Source: Mucilaginibacter mallensis (GTDB lineage Bacteria; Bacteroidota; Bacteroidia; Sphingobacteriales; Sphingobacteriaceae). Taken from it: 64,000 nt of DNA. The notes below the pieces were generated by a model. The model was not told where the DNA came from and searched no databases. It saw only the letters and a program-made list of their open reading frames with translations. This document shows positions 1-10,250 of this stretch, in pieces (positions within the stretch are counted from its first letter, which is position 1; each line of letters starts with the position of its first letter). The position numbers were made by a program, and so were the translations under genes. The stretch is taken from positions 1,054,001 through 1,118,000 of the forward strand of contig NZ_LT629740.1 in the NCBI RefSeq assembly GCF_900105165.1, read 5' to 3'.

Positions 1-332
1 GTTAACTCTTCCAACCCAAATGGCTTGGCAATAACATCATCGCATCCCCAGGCCGATAGGTCGGTATCTTTTTGTACATAGGCGGAGCAGATAATAACGG
101 GGATATGCCCCACATCCGGGTGGGTTTTTAATAGCTGGCAAATTTCCTGTCCATTTTTACCGGTGAGGTGGTAATCGAGTATGATCAGATCGGGTTGATA
201 TTCCTGCGTTATGTTAATAATAGTAGTACTATCAAGCGTTACCTTAACTTCAAACTGCTGGTACAGCAGTGCTTCGTGAATAATATCAAGTATATCCTGG
301 TTATCATCTAGTACTAATATTCGCTTGCGCAT
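1..332 (-). CDS. Response regulator receiver protein (partial, C-terminus outside window)
   Basis: Single receiver domain of a two-component or phosphorelay system; the gene runs off the left edge, so about 110 residues are visible. The translation starts MRKRILVLDDNQDIL, with the acidic pair D9-D10, the phosphoacceptor D53 in LIILDYHLTGKNG, S83 in ICSAY and the conserved lysine K103 in AKPFG. This is the full CheY-like set, so the domain should be competent for phosphorylation. Whether an output domain follows cannot be seen. Stand-alone receivers are common in Bacteroidota and often pair with orphan histidine kinases, two of which lie at 5.8 and 13.4 kb; that partnership is only inferred. 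Confidence 0.9.
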   Translation of the reverse strand, partial: MRKRILVLDDNQDILDIIHEALLYQQFEVKVTLDSTTIINITQEYQPDLIILDYHLTGKNGQEICQLLKTHPDVGHIPVIICSAYVQKDTDLSAWGCDDVIAKPFGLEEL

Positions 333-625
333 AGGTTAATTATTAAAAGGTTTAGTAGATATTTATACCATAAAGCAATTTTGTTACAGATTTTGTTGTG
401 TTTTGACTGATTAAAGAGCTGTTGGTTTAAAAAGGAATTGTAAAAAAGTGAAACCTTTTTAATCTGATTTAATAATATGTTAACGGATTGGGGATTAAAA
501 TCTTATTCCGCCGGCAACTATTCCGCCTGTTTATGACATAATAGTTGCACAAATCAGGATGAGTAAGGTAGGTTTTGTGTTTGATGTATGTGTTTTACTA
601 TTGTTAAATTATTATTGCCAGTGAT

Positions 626-2230
626 TTAAAAATCATGATACAGATCGCGGAAAGTGCTTCTTAAACCAAAAGTAAGCATGGTTGTTTTTGCTGAGCCAAG
701 GTTATTCTTTTGATCACGGAAAAGCGCACCGGCTTCAATACGCAAGTTATATTTAGGGTTAATGAGGTATGATACCAAACCTTCGCCATAATACAATTTT
801 GTAGACAGGCCTTGCCCGGTGCTGCCGGTTTGCACAACAGCAGGGAATGCCAGTGTTACATCATTGCCGTAATTTATGCCGTTAGCGCCAAGTCCGTATG
901 AGGCATAATTCACCTGCCCCTGGAAATCAAACTTACCTATGGAGTAGCTTAATATGCCTATCAGCTCCTTGAAATTTGAACCCAGCGGATCGCCCAAAGA
1001 CTGGCCGTAATCAGTATAATTACTAATAACCTGTGGAGATGAGTAGGTATAAGGTTTAACGGTATTAAACTCAAACAGGTAATTAAAGTTAGTAACCTTA
1101 AACAGGTCGGCACCGCGGATACCTATTTGGTAACCACCAGTGTTCTTTGGCGCATCCGTTTCATTAAAGCGATCAAGCAGTAATTGAGCATATACAGCGG
1201 TTTTGTCAAATATTTTGTACTTGCTTGTAAAACCCATCAGTACATTGTCGCTATACGGTGTTTTAGGGCCAAGGGAGCTTGCAAATACCAGCGGGTTTAT
1301 ATAATTAACATCAAACCCATGTCTTTCACCCTTATCGTTTGCTTCTGCGGCTATAAGCGCGTTAAAGAAACCTAATGAGAAACGGTTGGTTACGCTCCAG
1401 TCTAAATAATGAAACATGGCCCATTTACGGCGGTTATTACCAAAGTCGTCATATTTAGGAGCATAAAGATCTTCCATATTGGTCCACATCATCATATACT
1501 GCACATGCCCAACAGTGGCAGTAGCGCGTAATAACGGATAAGTTGCCGCATTGTCAGATAATAATAATGATCGATAGCCATCACCAATAAAAGTTTTATC
1601 CTGTCCCAATGTAATGTTCAATTCTTTTATTGGTGTATATGAAATTATCGCGGTAACGTATGACCAATCGTCAGTTGTTTTAGTAGAATAATCCCTGTCA
1701 TATGCCTCCCCTGGTATAAAACCTATTTTATTAATATAGTTTTGATAATAAGTAGCAAACCGGCCCTGGTCCTCATAACCGCTGGTATAAAAAGAGAATT
1801 TGTTACCAATAGTACCGCCCAGCTGGTAACCACGGGTGTTAAGATAGGTAGTTATCTTATCAGTAAAGTCACGGCCTAGTTGCAGGTCGGGAAGATAATC
1901 GGCATAAAAAGTATATTCTTTTGTTCGTTCATCAAAAAGATGTTCATTAAATAATTTTCTGTATACCCAGCTTTTGTGCGTGCTGTCAACCCCCAAATTC
2001 ATGAGTGTATTGTACCTTTTATTTAAAATACTATCAATAATATAAGGTTTAAGCGCGCTATGGAATGAATTGTTAACGCTATATACTTCAGCATTGAATT
2101 TTTGGTCGAACTGATAAGAGTAGGGCAGGTATGTTGCTTGCGACCGGCTTACCTGAGTAGTAAATAGAATAATACCTGTAAGCAATAACAATTTGCGGAA
2201 ATATGTGGTGTATAGTTTTTGCATGCGCAA
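626..2230 (-). CDS. Outer-membrane beta-barrel protein, Wzi/RemB-like
   Basis: Predicted exported protein of 534 residues with a signal peptide (residues about 1-31, hydrophobic LLLLTGIILF core) followed by a long region of alternating aromatic and polar residues typical of beta-barrels. The segment GDGYRSLLLSDNAATYPLLR and the YINPLVF segment resemble the capsule-assembly Wzi family and the Flavobacterium gliding protein RemB. Wzi-family proteins act in surface polysaccharide attachment; RemB is a cell-surface gliding protein. The C-terminus ends in aromatic-rich strand sequence (LTFGLRSTFRDLYHDF), as expected for a barrel protein. The gene is alone and divergent from the DUF2723 gene, with 291 AT-rich bases between. 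Function beyond a surface barrel is inference. Confidence 0.65.
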   Translation of the reverse strand: MRMQKLYTTYFRKLLLLTGIILFTTQVSRSQATYLPYSYQFDQKFNAEVYSVNNSFHSALKPYIIDSILNKRYNTLMNLGVDSTHKSWVYRKLFNEHLFDERTKEYTFYADYLPDLQLGRDFTDKITTYLNTRGYQLGGTIGNKFSFYTSGYEDQGRFATYYQNYINKIGFIPGEAYDRDYSTKTTDDWSYVTAIISYTPIKELNITLGQDKTFIGDGYRSLLLSDNAATYPLLRATATVGHVQYMMMWTNMEDLYAPKYDDFGNNRRKWAMFHYLDWSVTNRFSLGFFNALIAAEANDKGERHGFDVNYINPLVFASSLGPKTPYSDNVLMGFTSKYKIFDKTAVYAQLLLDRFNETDAPKNTGGYQIGIRGADLFKVTNFNYLFEFNTVKPYTYSSPQVISNYTDYGQSLGDPLGSNFKELIGILSYSIGKFDFQGQVNYASYGLGANGINYGNDVTLAFPAVVQTGSTGQGLSTKLYYGEGLVSYLINPKYNLRIEAGALFRDQKNNLGSAKTTMLTFGLRSTFRDLYHDF

Positions 2231-2521
2231 TAAGAGTAATTTTTTAAAGATAAATATTCAGATACAATTAATACAAAGGTGTGGATTAAATTAATATCCC
2301 GGGAGCAAAAATATACTTAACAATTGGTATTTAAATTAAGAAGTGATTAGAAATGCATGATAAATTGATATGCATATAAAAAAAATGTGATATTTGGCAC
2401 TTATTATAGAGCGCTAAAAGTTAAATTCTGTTAAATGCAATGTTAGCAAAATTGTTTTTTTTAAATAAACCTATAAAAATTCTGATATTTACCCCTGCTT
2501 TAAAATTCTTATTAATTATAC

Positions 2522-5500
2522 ATGCAATACAAAAGAATCAATAACCTTTTAGGCTGGCTTTGCTTTGTTATAGCCTCAATTACTTATATTTTAACATTAG
2601 AGCCATCCGTAAGTTTTTGGGATTGCGGCGAATTTATATCATGTGCCTACCGTTTACAGGTTGCCCACCAACCGGGCTATCCATTGTTTGCCATGCTGGG
2701 TAAGATATTCTCCCTGCTTTCAATGGGCGATAACACTAAAGTGCCTTTCTTCACCAATATGGGTTCGGGCCTGGCGAGCGGGGCAACTATTATGTTCCTG
2801 TTTTGGTCAATAACTGCGCTGGCTAAAAAAATGCTGCTCGATAAAGATGAAGAAACAGATCAGCCACGTATCTTATTAATAATGGGTGCAGGTTTAGTAG
2901 GTGCCCTGGCATTTACTTATACTGATACCTTTTGGTTCTCGGCTGTTGAAACCATCGTTTTTGCATGGTCATCATTATGTACCGCTTTAGTTTTCTGGGC
3001 TATATTAAAATGGGATGCCCGCGCTGATGAGCCTGGCGCTGATAAATGGATAGTGATGATAGCCTACGTTATCGGCTTATCTATAGGTATACACTTATTG
3101 AATTTATTAACCATACCTGCTATAGCGCTGGTTTATTTTTTACGCAGATCAAAAAATATTACTGTTCGCAGCAGTATCGTCGCCTTTTTAATAAGCGTAT
3201 TTATATTGGTATTTATCCAATACGGCATCAGGCAGTATACTATAAAGTTTGCTGCTTATTTCGATCTGTTCTTTGTTAATCATCTGGGCTTCGGTTTCGG
3301 CAGCGGTGCTATTGTATTCTTTATACTGCTATTAATTGTAATAGTTGCAGGTATAGTTTACAGCATACGCAACAAAAAACCAATTTTAAACCTGGCATTT
3401 TTGTGTATAGCATTTATTTATTTAGGCTACAGTTCTTTTGCTTATATCCCTATCAGGGCAACAGCTAACACAAATCTGGATAACACCCATCCTGATAACG
3501 CATTTACGCTGAATAGTTACCTTAACCGTGATCAATACGGCGAAACGCCGTTGCTTTACGGGCCGTATTATGATGCAAAGCCTATTGATCAAACCCAGGG
3601 CGCTAACATCTACCGTAAGGGAAAAACTCAATATGAAATTGCTGGCAAAAAGTTAACAACCATTTACGATCACAATACCATTTTGCCGCGTATATACAGT
3701 ACTGATGGCCAGGATCCTCAGTTTTATAAAGAGTGGTTGCAGATACCTGACGGAAAAAGCCCTGATATTGTTGACAACTTTAAGTTCATGTTCAGCTGGC
3801 AAATGTACCAGATGTACTGGAGATACTTTTTATGGAATTTTGCCGGCCGTTATAACGATATGGACGGGCAATCGAGCATGTTTGGTATTGATGGTAACTG
3901 GACAAGCGGTATTTTCGACGGCACAAGGCATCTGCCAAAATCAATTGTTGGCGGCGATAAATCAAATCCTTTGGCCGGCATCACTTACACACCATTATAT
4001 TTTCTTCCGCTTATAATTGGCTTGCTGGGAATGATATATCACTTTAACCGCCGAAGAAAAGATGCCTTAGTAGTAACATTGCTGTGGTTCTTCACCGGTT
4101 TGGCTATTGTAATATATGTTAACCAGCCAACGGTACAGCCGCGTGAGCGTGATTATTCTTACGTAGGCTCATTCTATGCCTTTGCTATCTGGATAGGTTT
4201 AGGGGTTATTGCCCTTGCCGAAATACTCCGTAAGTTTTTAACTGCGCAGGTGGCAACTATTGGTGCAACCACTGTTTGTTTGCTTGCGGGCCCTGTATTG
4301 CTGGCAAGCAAAGAATGGAAAAATCATGACAGGTCGACTAAAATGACACCGCATGATATGGCTTATAACTATCTGATATCGTGCCCGCCAAATGCTATAT
4401 TGTTTACGTATGGCGATAATGATACCTACTCGTTATGGTACGACCAGGAAGTGGAGGGCATAAGGCCCGATGTGCGCATTGTGAACCTGAGCTTATTTAC
4501 CGGTGACTGGTACATTAAGCAAATGACGCATAAGATGAATGAATCGGCACCGCTGCCTATCACTATGCCTTTTGAAAAGTATGAAGATGGTGTACGCGAT
4601 GTGATCTATTATAACGATGCCAAAATACCTGGCTATGTTGATATAAAGGATGTATTTGATTTTATATCATCAGATGATAAACGCACCATGCTGGAATATC
4701 AAAGTGGTGAGAGTGCCAATTACCTGCCAACCAAGAAAATTAAGATGACCATCAACCCTGATGAGATTATTGCTAACGGTGTGGTACCGGCAAGTGAAAG
4801 AAACAGGCTTACAGATACCCTTAAATTTACATATACATCAAACTATGTAATGAAAGATAACCTGGCCATGTTTGATATATTGGCGCATAACGGGTGGAAA
4901 AGGCCAATATGCTTTACCGTTACTGTTGGGCCTGAAAACCTGATCGGTTTGCAGCCGTACCTATATAAAGAAGGTTTTGTATACCACCTGATACCTTTCA
5001 AGCCAGATACCGCTTCACACGATCAGATGGAAAAGGTTAATACTGATGTGATGTATAATAACGTGGTAAACAAGTTTAAATGGGGCAATTTTAAAACTGC
5101 CAAGTATCTTGACCACGAATCAACCACTATGTTTTATCCTGTAATGATGACCACTTTCCTTGATCTTACACAAAGTTTGATGCAAGCGGGCAAACTTGAT
5201 TCAGCACGTAAAGTACTGGCGAAATACGATCAGGAAATGCCGGATATAAATCCGTTTATTGATGTAGTGGCCCGTAAATTTTACCTGGCACAGGCAGCCT
5301 ATAATCTGCATGATATTGTAATGGGTAATAAGTTTGTAACCGGTATAGATGATTATCTGACCGATCAGCTGGATTATAATTACTACCAATTGCAAAATAA
5401 TAGTACGGATCTGAGTTTGCGTGATATAAACATAAGCGTTCAGCTAATTGGTGGTATGATGGAATTTACGAAGGATAATCATCAAACGGCGCTATACAAT

Positions 5501-5575
5501 AAACTGTCAGCACAGTTTAAAGACTATCAAGCAAAATTTGCTTCTGTTTTAAGGCAACAACAGCCACAGCAGTAG
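2522..5575 (+). CDS. DUF2723 multi-pass membrane protein, putative protein O-glycosyltransferase
   Basis: Large membrane protein of 1017 residues. The N-terminal half has about a dozen hydrophobic segments, and the first extracytoplasmic loop carries SFWDCGEF (residues 31-38), the hallmark of DUF2723, followed by AHQPGYPL. The C-terminal half is mostly soluble with helical, TPR-like character. DUF2723 also contains the eukaryotic O-mannosyltransferase TMEM260, so a GT-C glycosyltransferase using a lipid-linked sugar is the best guess. The acidic residues in SFWDCGEF would be the catalytic candidates. Bacteroidota glycosylate many secreted proteins on Ser/Thr, which fits but does not prove the role. 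A strong terminator hairpin follows at 5599. Confidence 0.75.
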   Translation: MQYKRINNLLGWLCFVIASITYILTLEPSVSFWDCGEFISCAYRLQVAHQPGYPLFAMLGKIFSLLSMGDNTKVPFFTNMGSGLASGATIMFLFWSITALAKKMLLDKDEETDQPRILLIMGAGLVGALAFTYTDTFWFSAVETIVFAWSSLCTALVFWAILKWDARADEPGADKWIVMIAYVIGLSIGIHLLNLLTIPAIALVYFLRRSKNITVRSSIVAFLISVFILVFIQYGIRQYTIKFAAYFDLFFVNHLGFGFGSGAIVFFILLLIVIVAGIVYSIRNKKPILNLAFLCIAFIYLGYSSFAYIPIRATANTNLDNTHPDNAFTLNSYLNRDQYGETPLLYGPYYDAKPIDQTQGANIYRKGKTQYEIAGKKLTTIYDHNTILPRIYSTDGQDPQFYKEWLQIPDGKSPDIVDNFKFMFSWQMYQMYWRYFLWNFAGRYNDMDGQSSMFGIDGNWTSGIFDGTRHLPKSIVGGDKSNPLAGITYTPLYFLPLIIGLLGMIYHFNRRRKDALVVTLLWFFTGLAIVIYVNQPTVQPRERDYSYVGSFYAFAIWIGLGVIALAEILRKFLTAQVATIGATTVCLLAGPVLLASKEWKNHDRSTKMTPHDMAYNYLISCPPNAILFTYGDNDTYSLWYDQEVEGIRPDVRIVNLSLFTGDWYIKQMTHKMNESAPLPITMPFEKYEDGVRDVIYYNDAKIPGYVDIKDVFDFISSDDKRTMLEYQSGESANYLPTKKIKMTINPDEIIANGVVPASERNRLTDTLKFTYTSNYVMKDNLAMFDILAHNGWKRPICFTVTVGPENLIGLQPYLYKEGFVYHLIPFKPDTASHDQMEKVNTDVMYNNVVNKFKWGNFKTAKYLDHESTTMFYPVMMTTFLDLTQSLMQAGKLDSARKVLAKYDQEMPDINPFIDVVARKFYLAQAAYNLHDIVMGNKFVTGIDDYLTDQLDYNYYQLQNNSTDLSLRDINISVQLIGGMMEFTKDNHQTALYNKLSAQFKDYQAKFASVLRQQQPQQ

Positions 5576-5598
5576 TTATACAGTTTGCAGTATACGGT

Positions 5599-5638
5599 GG
5601 GCAGTTTGCAGTTATTTAGCTGCATACTGCCCATTTTT
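5599..5638 (+). terminator. Rho-independent terminator after the DUF2723 gene
   Basis: GGGCAGTTTGCAG (5599-5611) pairs with CTGCATACTGCCC (5620-5632) with one mismatch and is followed by ATTTTTGTTTTT. It lies 24 bases after the stop codon. The arm word CAGTTTGCAGT is repeated just upstream (5581-5595), so this is also a member of the word-repeat hairpin class described in the findings. Confidence 0.75.
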
Positions 5639-5670
5639 GTTTTTGAGGGATTACAATATTTAAAAGCCGT

Positions 5671-5790
5671 GGCCTGTTGCGATTCCTTCCCCTGGGAAGG
5701 GGAGGAAGGGGTTTGTACATTAGCCTTTCAAGTGCAGAAACCCCTCCCTGCCACTTCACATCCAACCGCACCCCTCCCGTGGGGAGGGAA
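5671..5790. repeat. GC-rich inverted-repeat element, copy 1
   Basis: About 120 bp holding paired runs such as CCTTCCCCTGGGAAGGGGAGG and CACCCCTCCCGTGGGGAGGG around AAACCCCTCCCTGCCAC. The same arrangement, with matching flanks (TGTTGCGATTCC compared with TGTGCGATTCC), recurs at 27761-27881. It is intergenic and G-rich on one strand, so it can form hairpins. No coding capacity is credible. Confidence 0.85.
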
Positions 5791-5817
5791 TAAAAAAATA
5801 AAGTAAAATTGCAACCG

Positions 5818-7305
5818 CTAACTGCCCACCGGCAAGCTAAAATAAAAAGTAGAGCCTGCATCTTCCTGGCTTTCAACCCAGATCTTTCCCTTGTGGCGTT
5901 GTATGATCTCGCTGGCAAGGTAAAGCCCGATGCCAAAGCCTGATATGTTCTTTGCCCGCTCGTTTTCAACCCTGTAAAAACGCTGGAATAGTTTTTCCTG
6001 GTCGCGCTGTTTTATGCCGATACCGTAATCAGTTACGGCCACCTGAACACTATCGCCTATTATTTTACAGGTAACTATTATAGGGTACTCTTTTGGTGAA
6101 TACTTTATAGCATTACCCAGGAAATTGCTGATCACCTGGCCTATTCTTTCCCTGTCGGCGTTAACTGCAATTGCCTCGTTGCTGTTAAAAATAATGGTAT
6201 GGCTGTTATTCACCAGGTTAGTATCGGCAATTGTTTCGTTTATCAGCTTATTTATATCAAACGGTTGTAGTTTGGCAGATAACTTGCCCGCCTCAAGTCG
6301 CGAAAGATCAAGAAAGCTATAGATCAGGTCGGACATTTTATTCACCTGATTCTCCGCTTTAGCCAATGCATTGCTTACAAAGGGATCATCGCTTTTTGAT
6401 ATTTTTTTAGCCAATAACTGTATATAGGTTTTGAGCGATGTAAGTGGTGTTTTAAGCTCATGGCTGGCCATAGCTATAAAATCATTTTTGCGTATTTCAT
6501 CGCGCTTGCTTTCGGTTATATCCAATACCGTTCCGAGCATGCGTACAGCACGCTTATTTCCATCAAATATAATGGTGCCCTGTGTTTTTATCCAGTGTAC
6601 CGACCCATCGGGCCATACAATTTTAATCTCGTATAAATGTTCGCCGGTAATTAGCGCCTCTTTAAATGATTTGCGTACAATGTTCTGCATGTCATCGGCA
6701 CTCATTTGGCTCCTCATGCTGCCTATAGTAAGCACGGTGCCCGGCGGCTGACCAAAAATTTCAACCATCCTTGGCGAGTAGTAAAAGCCATGATGCTGCA
6801 GGTCAATATCCCAGGTAGCAAGGCCGGTAACTTCCGTAGCCAGGCGTAACCTGCTTGCGCTTTCCATGGCGTTTTCCTTGGCCTTTACTTCTTCGGTAAT
6901 ATCAGCAATGGTATTTAAAATATAGGCTATTTCGCCGTCATTACCCAAAATAGGAACATTACTGCACGACCAATGATGTAACTCGCGATTCCCGGTATCA
7001 GGGTTAAAAACATCGTAACGGTAGCTGGGAATATCAACTATTTTGCCGGTATTTATAACTTTTGTAAAAACATGGCGAGCCGCTTTCTCATCAATCAGCT
7101 GAGTTTCAGCATCCGGGAAAACTTCAAAAAATCCTTTGCCTAATATCGCTTCGCGTGTGGTTGATGTTACTCTTAAATAGCTATCGCTTGCGGCAAGTAT
7201 AGTAAAGCGCGGCAGATCAGTTTTAACCAATATAGAACCGGGCGATTTTTCAAAAATAGTTTGAAAAATATTCCCGGGTAAGGTATAATTAGTATCTACG
7301 CTCAT
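5818..7305 (-). CDS. PAS-domain sensor histidine kinase
   Basis: Cytoplasmic histidine kinase of 495 residues with no membrane segment. Two PAS-type regions (about 8-140 and 150-265, the second ending in the PAC-like MLGTVLDITESK) precede the HisKA box FIAMASHELKTPLTSLKTYI with phosphoacceptor H282. The C-terminal ATPase domain has the N box (GNAIKYSP), G1 (VTDYGIGI) and G2 (GFGIGLYLASEI). All catalytic motifs are intact. No response regulator is adjacent, so it is an orphan kinase; the signal sensed is unknown. It closely resembles the kinase at 13446 in domain order and in the H-box region (TPLTS..YLQLLA). Confidence 0.93.
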   Translation of the reverse strand: MSVDTNYTLPGNIFQTIFEKSPGSILVKTDLPRFTILAASDSYLRVTSTTREAILGKGFFEVFPDAETQLIDEKAARHVFTKVINTGKIVDIPSYRYDVFNPDTGNRELHHWSCSNVPILGNDGEIAYILNTIADITEEVKAKENAMESASRLRLATEVTGLATWDIDLQHHGFYYSPRMVEIFGQPPGTVLTIGSMRSQMSADDMQNIVRKSFKEALITGEHLYEIKIVWPDGSVHWIKTQGTIIFDGNKRAVRMLGTVLDITESKRDEIRKNDFIAMASHELKTPLTSLKTYIQLLAKKISKSDDPFVSNALAKAENQVNKMSDLIYSFLDLSRLEAGKLSAKLQPFDINKLINETIADTNLVNNSHTIIFNSNEAIAVNADRERIGQVISNFLGNAIKYSPKEYPIIVTCKIIGDSVQVAVTDYGIGIKQRDQEKLFQRFYRVENERAKNISGFGIGLYLASEIIQRHKGKIWVESQEDAGSTFYFSLPVGS

Positions 7306-7426
7306 TAAGTGAGGTTATATTGTGTTATACGCAGGATTGGTTGTATTATTCTTAAAGGTAAAATTAAATTTTGTTATGGATATTATAAAGGTTAGGTTAT
7401 TATTTAGCTGATACTAAAATGTAGCA

Positions 7427-8590
7427 TTATGCATCGTGTAACTTATTTGTCTCACCGGGATTAAATATAGCATATTTGGCTTTTGAGATGGTGGCATTTT
7501 TATGGATAAATCTGTTACCGAGCTTTATGCCTTTAAGTTCAATACCATGATAAGTTATTTTTGAAATAATACCACCTATAGTAATGGTTAGGGCCAATAG
7601 AGTGATGAAACTTAAATAGGGGTTGACCGGTAAAGGGAAATAATCGGCCAGTAAGTATATCACTAAAAAGTGTATCAGGTATAAACTAAAACTTATTTCA
7701 CCTAAAAAACGGGTTAACCTATTATTGAATATTTTGATATTATGCTGCGCCAGCAAGAATATATTGATGGTGAAGAAAGTCGCTACAATAATGTGCTCGG
7801 GCAATATGTTATACGGATCAATGACGGGCATAAAATAGCTTATGATCATTAATAAAAAAGTTGAAACGGCAAATGCAACATAAATGACTACAGCGCTTTT
7901 AACGACATATTTTTGTAAAGCATAAAATAAAATTATCCCTAAAAAGAATACTGGGAATTGGTTGGGGAACCAAAAATACAGGAACCAGCTTTCGGGTTTT
8001 TGGTAGTTTATGGAAAGCCGTATAAGCATATACCGGATAACCAATTTTAAAACAATAGCCCCAGCTGCTGAAATTAAAAACCAGGCAGTTGCAATCTTTA
8101 TATTTTTTATTTTGCTGAAGAGAAAAGGCAGACATAAGTAAAAGAGCATTTCCACACCAACCGACCATCCGCCGGGAGGTAAATAATTGATGGCACCCGG
8201 TACAAAATCATTAATATAGAATATGTTTGCCAGTACTTTCCATATAACCAATGGTTTACCATCGTTATAATGGGGTATGTAATAGCAGAGTACAGCATAA
8301 ACAACAGCAGCCAAATAATACATCGGACTGATCCTGAAAAAACGCCGTATGAAGAAGTTGCGGTTTGTATTTTTACCTTCTATGTTTATGCGGTTGCTAT
8401 AAGAAATATATAGGGTAAAGGCGCTGGCTACAAAAAATAATTGTACACCATATGAGCCTTTAGCACATATATAAGCAAATGTTTCAGGCAAACCTTTTAC
8501 AGCCGCTCTTGATACATGCAGCAGTATTACCAATAAAATTGCAATGCCCCTTACCGCGTTAATGTAATCAAGTTTAGGTTTGGCCTGCAT
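7427..8590 (-). CDS. Acyltransferase 3 family membrane protein
   Basis: Integral membrane O-acyltransferase of 387 residues with about ten hydrophobic segments. The opening DYINAVRGIAILLVILLHVS contains the family signature with R14 and the essential histidine H25 in the first membrane segment. The family transfers acetyl or other acyl groups to extracytoplasmic sugars, lipids or peptides (for example OafA and NodX). The acceptor cannot be told from sequence. It is a single gene, upstream of the kinase at 5818 on the same strand, with 121 bases between. A second family member lies at 50397. Confidence 0.88.
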   Translation of the reverse strand: MQAKPKLDYINAVRGIAILLVILLHVSRAAVKGLPETFAYICAKGSYGVQLFFVASAFTLYISYSNRINIEGKNTNRNFFIRRFFRISPMYYLAAVVYAVLCYYIPHYNDGKPLVIWKVLANIFYINDFVPGAINYLPPGGWSVGVEMLFYLCLPFLFSKIKNIKIATAWFLISAAGAIVLKLVIRYMLIRLSINYQKPESWFLYFWFPNQFPVFFLGIILFYALQKYVVKSAVVIYVAFAVSTFLLMIISYFMPVIDPYNILPEHIIVATFFTINIFLLAQHNIKIFNNRLTRFLGEISFSLYLIHFLVIYLLADYFPLPVNPYLSFITLLALTITIGGIISKITYHGIELKGIKLGNRFIHKNATISKAKYAIFNPGETNKLHDA

Positions 8591-8954
8591 TTAAATAGTT
8601 AGAAAAGGAGAGATCCTTATTTATCAATGGTTATCAGTTGCTTAACTTATACGAAATAAAGATAGGGAGGTTATATGAATTTTATGCCATTTATTTAGAT
8701 ATTGATGACTATGATTTCTTCTTTAAATTATAAAGGCCATATAAAGCTGAGGTAATTATCCGCTTTATATGGCCTTTTGCTTTAATTGTGATGTGTTTTA
8801 TGAATTCACCATAGCCTTTTGTCGTAATTAATTTTTACGAGATCGTTCATGGCTGATATTTAGTGTTCAATGTGTTGTAATATTCCTATGGTAATAAATG
8901 TTGCTTATTGATTAACACTGCCGCGGAAATAATTGTTTTTAAAAGCTTTGCAGA
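8591..8954. other. Intergenic stretch with one strong hairpin
   Basis: No gene seen in 364 bases. The only structure is the 15 bp hairpin AAAGGCCATATAAAG / CTTTATATGGCCTTT (8732-8746 with 8763-8777), followed on the plus strand by TGCTTTAATT. It may end the transcript of the metal transporter gene, which stops 180 bases away on the minus strand. A purine-rich GGGAGGTTAT precedes the tiny frame MNFMPFI at about 8675, which I do not consider a gene. Confidence 0.5.
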
Positions 8955-10250
8955 TCAGATAGTAAAGAACATGGCTACGGCAGCAATGCCCATCACCCCA
9001 AAAGTAGCCCATAACAGTATGTGTGATAGCATGCCACTTTTGTATTCGCCCATAATTTTCTGATTACGCGCAATTTTAGCAATAAGAAATAATAGGGGTA
9101 CAGCTGCCACTCCATTTAATACAGCTGCATAAACCAGCGCCTTTACCGGGTCGATACCCACAAAATTTATCATCAGGCCTATTAAAGTAGCTATAGTGAT
9201 AACCCCATAAAAGCCATGTGCCTGCTTTAATTTAAAATTGAGACTGGCGTTCCAGTTAACAGCTTCGGCTACAGCATAGGCAGCAGAACCTGACAACACC
9301 GGCACTGCCAGCATCCCCAAGCCAATAATGCCTATAGAGAAAATTAGTTTTGATAAGAAGCCTGCATGCGGAAAAGAGTGTACCAGGGGCTCGAGCGCTT
9401 TAGCCGCATCAGCCGATGTGTTAATATCCCTTACACCGCTGTTATGTAAAACGGTAGCGGCAACCAATAAAATGCACCAGGTAGTGATCTCGGAGATGAT
9501 CATACCGGCATTATTATCCAAACGCATACGTTTTATGCGGTGCCAGCCAACAATAGGCTTGCCGTTTTTGATCCTATTCTTCTCTTTTTCTTCCTCCACC
9601 TCCTGTGATGCCTCCCAAAAGAACATATAGGGCGATATAGTAGTGCCCAATACTCCGGTAATAATGAAAAGGAATGCAAAAGTAAACTCAAAATGAGGAA
9701 CAACAGTAGCTCTTAATACAGTTAACCATGGCTGATGTACTATAAATACAGTAATAGGGTAGGCCAGTAATGCCAGCGCCAGCCATTTCAATATCCTTGA
9801 ATAAACCTTGTAATTGGTAAATATCTCCAACACCAAAATGGTTGCAGTAAAAAACAGCGTGAGTATAACAAATGGCACAGGTACCAGTAATTGCGCCGCC
9901 GATGCCATTGCGCCAATATCGGCGCCTATGTTTATGGTGTTGGCAATAACTACCAGCCCCACCACGGCATATAATACCGGCCGACTATAATTTTCCTTTA
10001 CCACGGCGGCTATGCCTTTACCTGTCACCAATCCTATGCGTGCACAGGCTTCCTGCACAGCTGTCATAAACGGGAGCATGTATAGGGCTGTCCATAATTG
10101 GCCATAGCCAAACTGCGCACCGGTTTGTGAATAAGTGGCAATGCCCGATGGGTCGTCATCAGCAGCGCCGGTAGTTAGGCCCGGGCCCAATAATGTAAAA
10201 TATCGCCAAATGCGGCTTTTGTTTTTCTTAGGATTGGTTTCAGTATCCAT
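8955..10250 (-). CDS. Nramp-related divalent metal transporter
   Basis: Eleven-segment membrane transporter of 431 residues in the SLC11/Nramp superfamily. The first helix has GPGLTTGAADDDPSG (DDDPSG at 31-36) in place of the canonical DPGN motif. Helix 6 has TTISPYMFFWEA (SPY at 206-208) where classical Nramps have the methionine-containing MPH motif, followed by a charged EVEEEKEK loop. Classical MntH imports Mn2+/Fe2+ with protons. Members lacking the metal-selecting methionine include Nramp-related Mg2+ transporters, so the substrate here is uncertain (Mg2+ or Mn2+). It is a single gene with no visible metal-box regulator. Confidence 0.8.
   Translation of the reverse strand: MDTETNPKKNKSRIWRYFTLLGPGLTTGAADDDPSGIATYSQTGAQFGYGQLWTALYMLPFMTAVQEACARIGLVTGKGIAAVVKENYSRPVLYAVVGLVVIANTINIGADIGAMASAAQLLVPVPFVILTLFFTATILVLEIFTNYKVYSRILKWLALALLAYPITVFIVHQPWLTVLRATVVPHFEFTFAFLFIITGVLGTTISPYMFFWEASQEVEEEKEKNRIKNGKPIVGWHRIKRMRLDNNAGMIISEITTWCILLVAATVLHNSGVRDINTSADAAKALEPLVHSFPHAGFLSKLIFSIGIIGLGMLAVPVLSGSAAYAVAEAVNWNASLNFKLKQAHGFYGVITIATLIGLMINFVGIDPVKALVYAAVLNGVAAVPLLFLIAKIARNQKIMGEYKSGMLSHILLWATFGVMGIAAVAMFFTI

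Noticed and set aside
8676..8699. Leader-peptide-like frame MNFMPFI after GGGAGGTTAT
   Set aside because: Too short, no regulated gene downstream on that strand, and purine-rich sites are not reliable in this group.
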